Source: Sorghum bicolor
Lineage: Eukaryota; Streptophyta; Magnoliopsida; Poales; Poaceae
Assembly (NCBI RefSeq): GCF_000003195.3
Contig: NC_012872.2
Coordinates: forward strand, 19,052,491-19,116,490
DNA length: 64,000 nucleotides
Direction: 5' to 3'
Shown here: positions 10,301-20,493 of the stretch, piece after piece
Numbering within the stretch: the first letter of the stretch is position 1
Layout: every line of letters starts with the position of its first letter
Notes under the pieces: model-generated
The model's input: only the letters and a program-made list of their open reading frames with translations
Database searches by the model: none
What the model was told of the DNA's origin: nothing
Translations under genes and position numbers: made by a program

Positions 10301-10646
10301 GAACCAATCTTTCCACCCTACAGTAGGGCTGGGCCAAGAACGAAAGGTGTCTTTCCACAGATCTAAAGAAAAGTTTTCAGCTCTAAAGGGAATCCTGTTA
10401 GTTTCTGCATTGATAAGGTCGGTTGGATCTGGATCCCCTAGAGGGCCGAGGCACTGAAGGTGTGGTTGATCGGTAGGGATGACAATTTTGTTGGACAACT
10501 CCTAGTGTTTTGGGGAATAAAAATACAAAGAAAAAGGAAAAGGAAAATATTCGGTAAGATGAATCGCAGATGAACAGGAATGCGAGAAAAAGGTACAGCA
10601 GATGAGATGGAAGTCTGACCTCAGGGACGACGAAGCCAATGGCCAT
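7377..10646 (-). CDS. G1 antisense six-exon gene: plant mobile domain (PMD) protein with C-terminal coiled coil, 945 aa
   Basis: Lies opposite to gag-pol, between integrase and 3' LTR. Exons from splice sites I could place: 10646-10620, 10501-9044, 8968-8765, 8680-8317, 8240-8152, 8072-7377; sum 2838 nt, 946 codons with the TGA, all phases matching. Introns are 75-118 bp, GT-AG except intron 3, which starts GC (the G2 copy has GT there). The start ATG sits in AAGATGGCC, is the first ATG after the TATA box at 10794-10802, and begins MAIGFVVPE. Exon 2 carries a plant mobile domain (for example LADVAMLTGLDIS, the WKDWFL block, FPRDIAENHVL), related to the domain of MAIN/MAIL proteins. Exons 3-5 are Pro/Gln-rich; exon 6 is a long charged helix likely to form a coiled coil (DLSAKREALLAELKQVEDAL). 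Antisense extra ORFs are known in Tat elements; the role is unknown. The stop is 145 bp from the pol stop on the other strand, so transcripts converge. Confidence 0.82.
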
Positions 10647-10793
10647 CTTGTCGTGAAGAGGACGTTGGAGGGCACCGGAGTTGATGAAGAAGAATGCTTG
10701 TCGGAGGTCTTGAGGGTTGTAGATGGCGCCGCCGCTGGAAAAGCAGAGTTGGATAGTAGAATGGTGTAATGGGGAGGAGTACCCAAGAAGGAA

Positions 10794-10802
10794 CTATTTA
10801 TA
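10794..10802 (-). promoter_or_regulatory. TATA box of the antisense PMD gene
   Basis: TATAAATAG on the minus strand, about 150 bp before the ATG at 10646, with no other ATG in between. The same position in the decayed G2 copy also keeps TATAAATA (53917-53910). It lies inside the element, about 480 bp from the 3' LTR, so the gene appears to have a private promoter. Confidence 0.72.
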
Positions 10803-11270
10803 GGACAAGATGGGCAAGGGCAAATCCGTCTTATCTCTTTGCCGCATCCGAGAAGCCCGAGGGTACTCAGGTGGATATGGTAACTGTTCGCACGGTAATC
10901 CAGGGATTGTGCAGGTGATTTGACAGGAAGCGGTCATTATCTAAAGATATTTTACTGTGCGCAATCTCCTGGTCGGTCCATCGGCGATATTCTATAACGG
11001 TCATCTTGCCGATAGGCGGATAGACGGGGGTAACCGTTTTTTGCGAATATCCTGGTCAGAGCATCGGCGGATCTTTATAACGGAATTGTTGCCGATGTAC
11101 GACCAAGAGAGATGCCCGTTTAGGAAGTTGGGGATTTCGAGGAATCTGCGGAGGATTAGGATCAGAGTTGCCCAGATTGAGGTTGTCGGTTACCAGATTA
11201 GGAGCATTAATTGCGGAGAAGGCATCATTACTGCAGAGAATTTCGGAGCATTAATAGTTTTATATTCCGA
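10803..11270. other. G1 noncoding segment between antisense promoter and polypurine tract
   Basis: No ORF of weight. Rich in the word CCGAT/ATCGG (for example near 10980, 11008, 11064, 11092). It would serve as the upstream control region of the antisense gene and as 3' leader of the sense RNA. A similar stretch is at 53918-54300 in G2. Confidence 0.6.
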
Positions 11271-11284
11271 AACTGGGGGGCATG
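11271..11284 (+). other. G1 polypurine tract
   Basis: AACTGGGGGGCATG directly before the 3' LTR start TGTTGA; the matching G2 tract is AAATTGGGGGCATG at 54301-54314. Primes plus-strand DNA synthesis. Confidence 0.75.
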
Positions 11285-11973
11285 TGTTGACACCGTTTTT
11301 GGGCACGTGTCCAGGATGGCAGGATAGGGTGGCAGTACAATGCGGGTTGCTGATGAGGATGGTTGCCGATGAGGGAGAGGTTGGATGTGACTAAGTCCAC
11401 AGGCAGTAATATGGTGCCGATGGCTGGGTAAAAAGGTCTGCCGATGACTATGGCAAGGGGATTGCCGATGACGCGAAGGAGGAGTCCGGAAGCTGCCAGT
11501 TGTCATCTGGAGGAGTTTCGGTTTGTCACGAAGGATAGTTTTATTATTTCCTTAGTTATTTGCATCGTTTTGTATACGGATTCCGTGTAATTTGGAATTT
11601 GAATTCTAATCGTGTCTGGTCGTAGCTCTTTGAGCAGGGTATAAATATAAACCCTAGGACCTTGTAATCAAGATATCAAGAAATCAATCAAACACACGTT
11701 TTACTCATATTCCAGCATCTACTTTTTCGACGACTTCGTCATATTTTTTTCTTTTTATTACGAGTTCTTAGGAATTCGTCGACTTAAGCTCGGCGTGTTC
11801 TCGAGTTCCGCGTGAGTACCTCTTAGCCGTGACATCCGGGCGCATCGCTGTTGTCAGGACTAAAGTATTCGAGTTATTACCTTTGCCGATAGCAAGGTCA
11901 AATCGGCTGGCACGCCTTAACGTTTGAATCGGGTATTAGCCCTTTGTGTTTGCAGATCAGTTTTGCATCAACA
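11285..11973 (+). repeat. G1 3' LTR, 689 bp
   Basis: Starts TGTTGACACC and ends CATCAACA (TG...CA with imperfect inverted ends). Contains TATAAATATAAA at 11640-11651. Its last 348 bp match 1-348 exactly. Confidence 0.95.
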
Positions 11974-13122
11974 GCATGAAGGAGTGTCGAAGAGTGATGG
12001 CTTGTTGTTGATAGCAATGCTTGCAAGCGCCTTCTTCTTGGATGCCTTGTCATCATCACTAGAATCATCATCCGAAGAAGCATCACTATCCCATGTCACA
12101 ACATAGGATCCACCCTTCTTCTTCTTCTTGAAGACCATCTTCTTCTCTTTCTTTTCTTTCTTCTCCTTCTTGTTCTTCTTGTCATGCTCATCATTGTCAC
12201 TATTGTAAGGACAATCCGCCACAATATGATCAGGGCTCTTGCACTTATAGCATAGCCTCACATGTTCTTTGTTCTTGAAGTGATCTCTTCTCTTTCTTGT
12301 GTGATAGCCCTTCTTCTTCATCATCTTGCCAAATTTGCGGACGAAGAGTGCTAGAGCTTCATCATCACTATCATCATTGGAGCACTCCTCATCACTTGAT
12401 TCTTCTTTCTTGGCCTTGCCCTTGTTCTTGCTCTTGGATGAAGAGCTAGCTTTGAATGCTACACTCTTCTTCTTCTTGTCATCATCATCCTTCTTCATGA
12501 CCTCATCATCATCATTGTCATTGTATTGATCTTCGGTCATGACATCTCCAAGTACCTCATTGGGAGATACACCCGTCAATCCACCTCTAAAGATGATTGT
12601 TCTCAATGTCTTGAACCTCTTGGGCAAGCACATCAAGAACTTGTGAATGAAGTCCTCATCCTTCACTTTCTCACCAAGGCCCTTGAGATCATTGATGATG
12701 ACTTGGAGCCTATAGAACATCTCCGGTATGGACACATCATCCTTCATCTTGAAGTTGGATAGCTTGTCCTTGAGCATATACATTTTGGCACTTTTTACCG
12801 TTGTAGTGCCCTCATATGTTTCTTCTAGCCTTGTCCATACTTCACTTGCTTTCTCAAGATCTTTGACTTGTTCAAACACCTTTGAATCAATGCCATTATA
12901 GATTGTATTGAGAGCCATAGTATTGCATTGCTTGTTTGCTCTCTCATTGTCGGTGGGGTTAGCCGGATCAAGAATCACAAAGTCATTTTCGGTGACTTCC
13001 CACACTCTATCATTGATTGATCCAAGATACATTTTCATCTTTCTCTTCCAATAGTCAAAAGAACTTGTGCCATCAAAGAACGGTGGTTTGCCCCCAACAT
13101 GGTTGAACACTATTTGAGCCAT
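11974..13122 (-). CDS. gag: Copia-A Gag, C-terminus cut off by G1
   Basis: Starts MAQIVFNHVGGKPPFFDG. Residues about 20-190 form the copia Gag domain (DYWKRKMKMYL..., WTRLEETYEGT..., FMCLPKRFKTL). Then comes a very acidic and lysine-rich stretch and one CCHC zinc knuckle (CYKCKSPDHIVADC) followed by lysine runs. The reading frame is clean for about 383 residues up to the junction with G1; the last residues belong to LTR sequence. The protein would coat RNA in the particle. Acidic and lysine runs after the Gag domain are common in Sirevirus-type Gags. Protease, integrase and RT of this element are not in the window. Confidence 0.88.
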
Positions 13123-13167
13123 AATTTGAGCACCGAGGTTGTTAAGCCTTCACAAACGGTGACCACG

Positions 13168-13179
13168 GCTCCGATACCA
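13168..13179 (-). other. Copia-A primer-binding site (initiator tRNA-Met type)
   Basis: Minus strand reads TGGTATCGGAGC, one mismatch from the usual TGGTATCAGAGC, two bases from the LTR end at 13182. Confidence 0.8.
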
Positions 13180-14050
13180 CTTGAAAGGTCCTAATATGGC
13201 TAGAGGGGGGGTGAATAGCCTATTTTTAAAAAATCTACAAACTCACTAGAGCAAGAGGTTAGTAAATAACAAAGCGAAGCTTTTTGCTCTAGCTCTAAAG
13301 GGGTGTTTGCAAGCCACCTATCCAACAATTCTAGTTGATATAATCACTAGGCACACAGGAGCTATGTCACTACTTACACTAGAAAGCTACCTAAAGTTTC
13401 TATACAAGTAAGTAAGCTACTCTAGTTTGCGGGAATGTAAAGAGATGGTTTGAACTTTATACCACCGCGTAGAGAGGATGAACCAATCAAAAATATGAAG
13501 TCCAATCACCGGGAGAAATCCAATGAACAATCACAATGGAGACACACAATTTTTCTCCCGAGGTTCACGTGCTTGCCGGCACGCTACGTCCCCGTTGTGT
13601 CGACCAACACTTGGTGGTTCGGTGGCTAAGAGGTGTAGCACGAACCTCGTCCTCACTAGGACACCACAAGAACCTACCCACAAGTGAGGTAGCTCAATGA
13701 CACGAGCAATCCACTAATGTTGCCTTTGGCTCTCCGCCGAGGTAGGCACAAACCTCTCACAATCACTGGGAGATGGCCACGAACAATCACCAACTCGTGC
13801 CAATCCTCCTCCACTGCTCCAAGCCGTCTAGGTGGCGGCAACCACCAAGAGTAACAAGAAAACGGCAGCTAGAACGATCCCCAAGTGCCACTAGATGCAA
13901 TCACTCAAGCAAATGCACTTGGAATCACTCCCAATCTCACAAAGATGTTTAATCTAAGAAGGAGATGAGTGGGAGGTGTATGCTTAGGATCACAAGGATG
14001 TTGTGTATGCTAGAATGCCAAGAGAGACAGCCCCAAGCCGGCTAAACACG

Positions 14051-14059
14051 TATTTATAG
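14051..14059 (-). promoter_or_regulatory. TATA box of Copia-A LTR
   Basis: CTATAAATA on the minus strand, kept in the solo LTR near 17889-17897 (TATTTATAG on the plus strand). It lies just downstream of the palindrome cluster. Confidence 0.7.
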
Positions 14060-14110
14060 CCCCTCAAACAAATAGAGCCGTTGGCTCTTTTACTGGGCAA
14101 AACTCGGGGT

Positions 14111-14506
14111 CACCGGACGCTCTTAAAGTGGCACCGGACGCTCAGCCCTTGCGTCCGGTGCTCCAACGTCAGCCGCGTGTCAGAATCTAACGGTAACCTG
14201 CAGAGCACCGGACGCTGAGCAAGCTTCCACCGGATGCGTCCGGTGCACACCGGACCCATGCGCAGAGAGCTTCGCAAACTCGCAGAGTCACCACGCGAGC
14301 CACCGGACGCACCCTTAGCGTCCGGTGCTCACCGGACCCATGCGCAGAGAGGGTCGCAAAACGCCCGCACACCGGACGCACACCACCGGACGCTCAAGCC
14401 AGCGTCTGGTGCCTATCGTCCTGTGCCTTACCCTAGCTGGGCCAGGCACTGTCTGCACCGGACGCTCAGACGCAGCGTCCGGTGCTCCAGAAGCTAGCGT
14501 CCGGTG
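14111..14506. repeat. Cluster of CACCGGACGC / GCGTCCGGTG palindromic motifs
   Basis: I count 7 copies of CCGGACG and 5 of CGTCCGGTG, plus variants (CCGGACCC, GCGTCTGGTG), in 396 bp. Facing pairs can fold into hairpins. Such palindrome clusters near the TATA box are a known feature of Sirevirus LTRs. Also in the solo LTR (about 17950-18305). Confidence 0.85.
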
Positions 14507-15100
14507 AGTGTTTTCTCAGCGAGAAACACTCCCGCGACTTCTCCAAAATTCCCACCGGCGCAATAGAAAATATGCACTTCATTTTCTCAAAAGCACCGAA
14601 TCCCATCCTCTCTCTACCCTTCAACCTCCACCTCCTTCTCAAAGTGTGTCAACACCACAACGTGTGTACCAACAAGTGCACGTGTGTTAGCATTTTCACA
14701 AACATTTTCTTCGAAGGAGTTAAGTTAGCTCACTAGGTTCTAGATGCATACACAAGAACAATGACACCTAGTGGCACTTGATAACCGTTTAGCCAAAGAA
14801 TTCCCCTCTTTATAGTACAGCTATCTATCCTAAATGTGATCACACCCTCTATGGTGTCTTGATCACCAAAACCAAAACCCTAAGCAATACCTTTGCCTTG
14901 ATCTCCATAGGGTTTTGTTTTTCTCTTTCTTCTTTTCCAAGTTGAGCACTTGATCACCTTGTGGTCATCACCATCATCACCATGATCACCACTTGCTCCT
15001 TCACTTGGCATGTACCAACCTCATTAAGTCTACACACACTTAGCATAGAGGTTAGTACTAGGGTTTCATCAATTAGTCCAAAACCAAACTAGGGCTTTCA

Positions 15101-16239
15101 CTAGGTACCCCAAGCATTACTACTGGTTGTCCAAGGCGCTTTATGGTCTCAAGCAAGCTCCTAGAGCTTGGTATGAGAGGCTTATGGACTTCCTCATTGA
15201 GAAGGGCTTCAAGATTGGGAAAGTTGACACAACACTCTTCACCAAGAAAATGAATAGGGAAATCTTCATTTGCCAAGTTTATGTTGATGATATTATTTTT
15301 GGCTCCACTAATGAAGGTTTTTGCAAGGAATTTGGTGATTTGATGTCCAAGGAGTTTGAGATGTCCATGATTTGTGAGCTATCCTTCTTCCTCGGGTTTC
15401 AAGTCAAGCAAATGAAGGAAGGAGTCTTCATCTCTCAAGAGAAGTACACTCAAGATCTTCTCAAGAGGTTCAAGATGATGGATTGTAAGTCAATCAAGAC
15501 TCCCATGGCATCAAATGGGAATCTCGACTTGGATGAGGGAGGTAACCTGGTTGACAAAACTCTCTATCGCTCCATGATAGTAAGTTTACTTTACCTCACT
15601 GCATCTAGGCTCGGTATCATGTTTAGTGTGTGTATGTGTGCTAGATATCAAGCTATGCCTATGGAATCTCACTTGGTTGCCGTGAAGAGAATTCTTAGGT
15701 ATCTAAAATACACACCTTACCTAGGGTTGTGGTATCCCAAAGGTGCAAGATTCCAACTTGTAGGTTATTTCGATTCAGATTACACCAGGTGCCGCATTGA
15801 TAGAAAAAGCACATCCGGAGGGTGTCAGTTCCTAGGTAGATCACTTGTCTCTTGGATGTCAAAGAAATAAAATAGTGTTGCTTTGTTAACAGCCGAGGCG
15901 GAATACATTGTTGTCGGTGCTTGTTGTGCACAAATACTTTACATGGAACAAACTTTGCTAGACTATGGAGTAGTTCTAGATAAAGTACCTTTGTTGTGTG
16001 ACAATGAAAGTGCCATAAAACTTGCTAATAATCCGATTCAACACACCGGCACTAAGCACATTGACATCTGTCATCATTTCCTTAGGGATCATGTTGCTAA
16101 AGGTGACATATCTCTAGAGAATGTAGGGACAGAAAATTAGTTAGCGAATATCTTCACAAAACCCCTAGATGAAGCTAGGTTTTGTATGTTGAGAAATGAA
16201 TTAAATGTGCTTGATCTCTCTAACTTCACTAAAAAATGA
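15101..16239 (+). pseudogene. Copia-B reverse transcriptase (C-terminal part) and RNase H
   Basis: Copia RT motifs: SKALYGLKQAPRAWYERL, catalytic YVDD at 15280-15291, FFLGFQVKQ. RNase H follows with DNESAIKLANNPIQHTGTKHI and the usual end DIFTKPL-like block, finishing at TGA 16237-16239. The same frame is broken only by TAA 15868-15870 (after SWMSKK) and TAG 16138-16140. The N-terminal part of RT, integrase, protease and gag are absent because Copia-A is inserted at 15101. Opposite strand to Copia-A gag, so it is not part of that element. Confidence 0.9.
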
Positions 16240-17021
16240 AGTTGTGTGTTGTTCTTGTAAATAGCTTTGTTTTGCATCTCATGCATACCAAAAATAAAAA
16301 TCCAAAAAGAATGTGTGTAGGGCTTATCTAACATGGTTAAGATAACCCCATGTGTGTGTAAAAAAGCTTAACCTTGGATCAAACTTGACAAGCATTAGTT
16401 TACTTTCAAGTATTGCACTGCATTGCATATCATATGCATGTTTGTTGCTTTGTCGTTTCTTTTTGGTTATGCTTTGAGCATCCACTGTGTTCGTCCATTG
16501 ATAGGGGGAGCATTCAAAGCTCATCTTACTTTAGACCCCTAGCTTTATGGCCACATGATGTCTCCTTGGTGCTTTCATTCGATTATTTTCATAAAAACTA
16601 CTAAGCCTATGGCTAAATATTTGTGAAATTTTGAGGGTTTGAGAGAGGTCACTCATACCAATTCCAATTGGTGCTTATTTGAGTCTTCTTGAAGTTGGAA
16701 CTTGGTTGGGTGAAAGTCGGGCAAAAAACCTTGTTGAAAATCTAGCTGGAGGTGCACCAGACGCAGCACTGGACGCACCCTCAGTGCGTCCGGTGTAGTG
16801 TGTCTCCTGTACTGCACGCACTAGACCCACACACAGTAATCTGAGCGCGTCTGATGTGGTGCGTCTGGTGACTCCTTGGGGCGTGCCTTGCAGCACCAGA
16901 CGCTAGGCGAGCATCCGGTGGCCTGCGTCCGGTGCTTGTGCAGAGTTTCAAAACTCTCTGCACATGAGACCGGTGGGCACCAGACACGTCTGGTGCCAAC
17001 TTAAGCACGTCCGGTGCCCCC
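16240..17021 (+). other. Copia-B spacer after RNase H
   Basis: No ORF of weight. AT-rich first half; the second half (about 16753-17020) has degenerate CACCGGACGC / GCGTCCGGTG motifs and related CACCAGACGC forms, linking Copia-B to the same motif family as the Copia-A LTR. Confidence 0.6.
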
Positions 17022-18867
17022 TGAAAGGTCCTAATATGGCTAGAGGGGGGTGAATAGCCTATTTAAAAATTCTACAAACTCACTAGAGCAAGAGGTTAGT
17101 AAATAACAAAGCGAAGCTTTTTGCTCTAGCTCTAATGGGGTGTTTGCAAGCCACCTAACCAACAATTCTAGATGATATAATCACTAGGCACACAAGAGCT
17201 ATGTCACTACTTACACTAGAAAGCTACCTAAAGTTTCTATACGAGTAAGTAAGCTACTCTAGTTTGCGGGAATGTAAAAGAAATGGTTTGAACTTTATAC
17301 CGCCGCGTAGAGGGGATGAACCAATCAGTAATATGAAGTCCAATCACCGGGAGAAATCCAATGAACAATCACAATGGAGACACACAATTTTTCTCCCGAG
17401 GTTCACGTGCATGCCGGCACGCTACGTCCCCGTTGTGTCGACCAACACTTGGTGGTTCGGTGGCTAAGAGGTGTAGCACAAACCTCGTCCTCACTAGGAC
17501 ACCACAAGAACCTACCCACAAGTGAGGTAGCTCAATGACACGAGCAATCCACTAATGTTGCCTTTGGCTCTCCGCCGAGGTAAGCACAAACCTCTCACAA
17601 TCACCGGGAGATGGCCACGAACAATCACCAACTCGTGCCAATCCTCCTCCGCTGCTCCAAGCCGTCTAGGTGGCGGCAACCACCAAGAGTAACAAGAAAA
17701 CCGCAGCCAAAACGATCCCCAAGTGCCACTAGATGCAATCACTCAAGCAAAAGCACTTAGAATCACTCCCAATCTCACAAAGATGTATAATCTATGAAGG
17801 AGATGAGTGGGAGGTGTTTGCTTAGGCTCACAAGGATGTCAAGTATGTTAGAATGCTAAGAGTATGAGCCCCAAGCCGGCCAAACACATATTTATAGCCC
17901 CTCAAACAAATAGAGCCGTTGGCTCTTTCACTGGGCGAAATACGGGGTCACCGGACGCTCCTAAAGGGGCACCGGACGCTCAACATCAGCGTTCGGTGCT
18001 CCAACGTCAGCCGCGTGTCAGAGTCTAACGGTAACCTGCAGAGCACCGGACGCTGAGTTCGGGGCACACCGGACCCATGCGCAGAGAGCTCCGCAAACTT
18101 GCAGGGTCACCGGACGCAAGCCACCGGACGTACCCTTAGCGTCCGGTGCTCACCGGACTCATGCGCAGAGAGGGTCACCAAACCGCCTGCACACCGGACG
18201 CTGAGCACCGGACTCTCTCCGGTGCGTCCGGTGCATTCTGCTGCACCCGACAGCACACCGGACGCTAAAGGCCAGCGTCCGGTGCCTCCGCGCAGAGCGT
18301 CCGGTGAGTGTTTCCTACTGAGAAACACTCCCGCGACTTCTCCAAATCTCCCACTGGCGCAATAGAAAAATATGCACTTCATTTTCTCAAACTCCACCTC
18401 CTTCTCAAAGTGTGCCAACACCACAAAGTGTGTACCAACAAGTGTGCACGTGTGTTAGCATTTTCACAAACATTTTTCTTCGAAGGAGTTAAGTTAGCTC
18501 ACTAGGTTCTAAATGCATGTACATGAACAATGACACCTAGTGGCACTTGATAACCGTTTAGCCAAAGAATTCCCCTCTTTATAGTACGGCTATCTATCCT
18601 AAATGTGATCACGCCCTCTATGGTGTCTTGATCACCAAAACCAAAACTCTAAGCAATACCTTTGCCTTGATCTCCATAAGGTTTTGTTTTTCTCTTTCTT
18701 CTTTTCCAAGTTGAGCACTTGATCACCTTGTGGTCATCACCATCATCCCATGATCATCACTTGCTCCATCACTTGGCATGTGCTAACCTCATTAAGTCTA
18801 CACACACTTAGTATAGAGGTTAGTACTAGGGTTTCATCAATTATCCAAAACCAAACTAGGGCTTTCA
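17022..18867 (-). repeat. Solo LTR of the Copia-A family, 1846 bp
   Basis: Aligns along its whole length with 13182-15100 (TGAAAGGTCC...GGGCTTTCA) with small indels. Flanked by CCCCC at 17017-17021 and 18868-18872, a perfect 5-bp TSD, and no internal element sequence on either side. This is the product of recombination between the two LTRs of a full element. Confidence 0.9.
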
Positions 18868-18872
18868 CCCCC

Positions 18873-19532
18873 GCGAATGCCGGATATAACCCATGTCCCA
18901 TGTGTTTCTTTCTCCCGGTTTCTTTCTCTCAGCGGCGACTTGCTGGGGACAAAACCTAACCCTAACCACCGCTATCTCGCCGGCGCCATTGATCTCCTTT
19001 CTTTCTTCGGCGAACTTCGACCTTCCTAGTGCTACATCCTCTCCCAAGTCTTACCCTTTGTTCTCTGCACCTAGGAGATTCCTTCTCGCGTGGAGTTAGG
19101 GTTTGGGGTGAGTCTCTTAAACCCTACACTCCATGTGTTCGATTCAATGCCCGAACCGATCGGGATGTCATTTTTGATGATGTCTCTCATCGTTTCACCT
19201 TTGTAGGACCTTGGTCTGCATACCCTTGCATTCCATGACTCTTGGATTTCATCTGATCATCTAGAACGCTTCTCGTTGCAAGTTGTAAGCCGTTCTCATC
19301 CATTCTTATCTACTGCTTGCGATCTTTAGGGTTTTCTTTCCTCTAGCTATTATGTTTGCGTATGTATACCCTATCTATTCCATCTCTTGCAGCGCGTGAG
19401 TCAGCTTGGCAGATTGTCAGTGTCAGTCGAACTTGGGGCCAAGCCCATGAGTACGGATTGAGGCCAAGCCTCACGAGTGTCAGTTCACCAGCTTTGGGCA
19501 GCGTGTCAGGCTTGTGAGTATGAGTTCTTGCA
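18873..19532 (+). other. Copia-B leader of the envelope-like ORF
   Basis: No long ORF. A pyrimidine-rich stretch ending CTCTTGCAG (about 19384-19392) looks like a splice acceptor ahead of the ATG at 19533. A spliced subgenomic RNA is a plausible way to express a gene placed downstream of pol, but no donor is established. Confidence 0.4.
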
Positions 19533-19710
19533 ATGTCACGTTGCAAGAACGTTAGTGGTCCGACAGGTGGTAGTGGTGGCACTCCTAGAGGCGATGGGTG
19601 AGACGATGTACCCCATCGGTTCATAGCTGCAGAGAAGGGCAAAGGGAAGAAGGTGCTAGCCAAGAAGAGGAAAGCTAGCGACCGTGAGGCAGAGGTTGCC
19701 AGGGCAGTAG
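19533..19710 (+). pseudogene. Copia-B envelope-like ORF, N-terminal part
   Basis: Begins MSRCKNVSGPTGG (ATG 19533), glycine-rich then basic (KGKGKKVLAKKRKAS). One TGA after GDG (about 19599). The frame runs into G2 at 19710 and resumes in phase at 55055. Its last bases are the left copy of the AGTAG TSD. Confidence 0.6.
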
Positions 19711-20445
19711 TGTTGACACCATTTTTAGACACGTATCTTTGGACGCGTATCTGGGAGTTAATGAGGCATAGATCGGCAGGCGAAAAAGTGGTGACTAGTT
19801 GATAGAAGAGTTGCCGATGAGGATTGATACCAATGATGAAACGACAGAATGTGGCCAAGTCCAAGAATGGTGATGGATTTATGTTGATAACTGATGCTGA
19901 TGGTTGCCGATGACTATGAAAGGTGATTCGCCGATGATCACAAAAGGAGGCGCAGGAATCGTCGATCGGATGGTGATGGTGTGCCGATCGGTTGTGGTGG
20001 ATAAATTAATGTTTTCCATAGTTATTAGAGTTTATTTTGCATATGGATTCCGTTCAATTTGGAATTCGAGTCCTGGTCGTGTCTGATTGTAACTCTTTTG
20101 GGCAAGCTATAAATGTAGACCCCGCAGCGATGTAAGAAGGATATACACAATCAATCAAACACAAGTTTTTACATCTATTCCAACATCTACTTTTTCGACG
20201 ACTTCGTCAACTCGCATATTTTCTTTTACTCACGAGTTCTTAGGAATTCATTGAGTTAATCTCGGCTTGTTCTCAAGTTCCGCGTGAATACCTCTTGGCC
20301 GTGACATCCGGGCGCATCGCTGTTGTCGGGACCAAAGTATTCAAGTTATCATCTTTGTCGATTGTAAGGTCAAATCGGCTGGCACACCTTAACGTTGAAT
20401 CGGGTATTAGCCCTTTGTGTTTGCAGATCTACTTTTGCACCAACA
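19711..20445 (+). repeat. G2 5' LTR, 735 bp
   Basis: TGTTGACACC...GCACCAACA. The TATA region reads GCTATAAATGTAG instead of GGTATAAATATAG in the 3' LTR, so its promoter is probably weakened. Confidence 0.95.
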
Positions 20446-20450
20446 CATCT

Positions 20451-20470
20451 TTTGGCACGCCCAGTGGGAC
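20451..20470 (+). other. G2 primer-binding site
   Basis: Same TTTGGCACGCCCAGTGGGAC as in G1, five bases after the LTR end. Confidence 0.7.
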
Positions 20471-20493
20471 ACAGATTCATCATCAAGATCAAT

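Larger units (their letters stand above)
1..11973 (+). mobile_element. G1: Tat-lineage Ty3/gypsy retrotransposon, 5' truncated by window edge
   Basis: Order is partial 5' LTR, primer-binding site, gag, protease, RT, RNase H, a second (archaeal-type) RNase H, integrase, an antisense gene, polypurine tract and 3' LTR. The tandem RNase H domains and the long region after integrase with an antisense gene are marks of the Tat lineage (RIRE2/Grande-like in grasses). The visible 348 bases of the 5' LTR equal bases 11626-11973 of the 3' LTR without a difference, so insertion is recent. It sits inside the gag gene of Copia-A. Only the right copy of the TSD (probably GCATG, 11974-11978) is in the window. 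Two lesions, an in-frame TAG in gag and a 5-nt deletion in pol, make it unlikely to be autonomous. Confidence 0.93.
11974..15100 (-). mobile_element. Copia-A: Ty1/copia (Sirevirus-like) element, 5' LTR and gag only
   Basis: On the minus strand the order is 5' LTR (15100 to 13182), initiator-Met-type primer-binding site, gag. The element is cut inside gag by G1 at 11973/11974; its pol and 3' LTR must lie to the left of the window. It is itself inserted at 15100/15101 in the RT gene of Copia-B (flank CTAGG, 15101-15105; the other TSD copy is outside). The Gag type and the CACCGGACGC palindromes in the LTR suggest the Sirevirus group. Confidence 0.85.
13182..15100 (-). repeat. Copia-A 5' LTR, 1919 bp
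   Basis: On the plus strand begins TGAAAGGTCC and ends AGGGCTTTCA. A second, solo copy lies at 17022-18867. On the minus strand it carries a TATA box (14059-14051) and, upstream of that, a cluster of CACCGGACGC palindromes (14111-14506). Confidence 0.92.

Noticed and set aside
14187..14507. ORFs on both strands in the CCGGACGC array
   Set aside because: Repeats of a palindromic GC-rich motif give open frames by chance; no start context or homology.
11974..16239. Copia-A gag and the RT-RNase H at 15101-16239 as one element
   Set aside because: They are on opposite strands and separated by a full LTR with proper TG...CA ends next to a primer-binding site; two elements explain this better.
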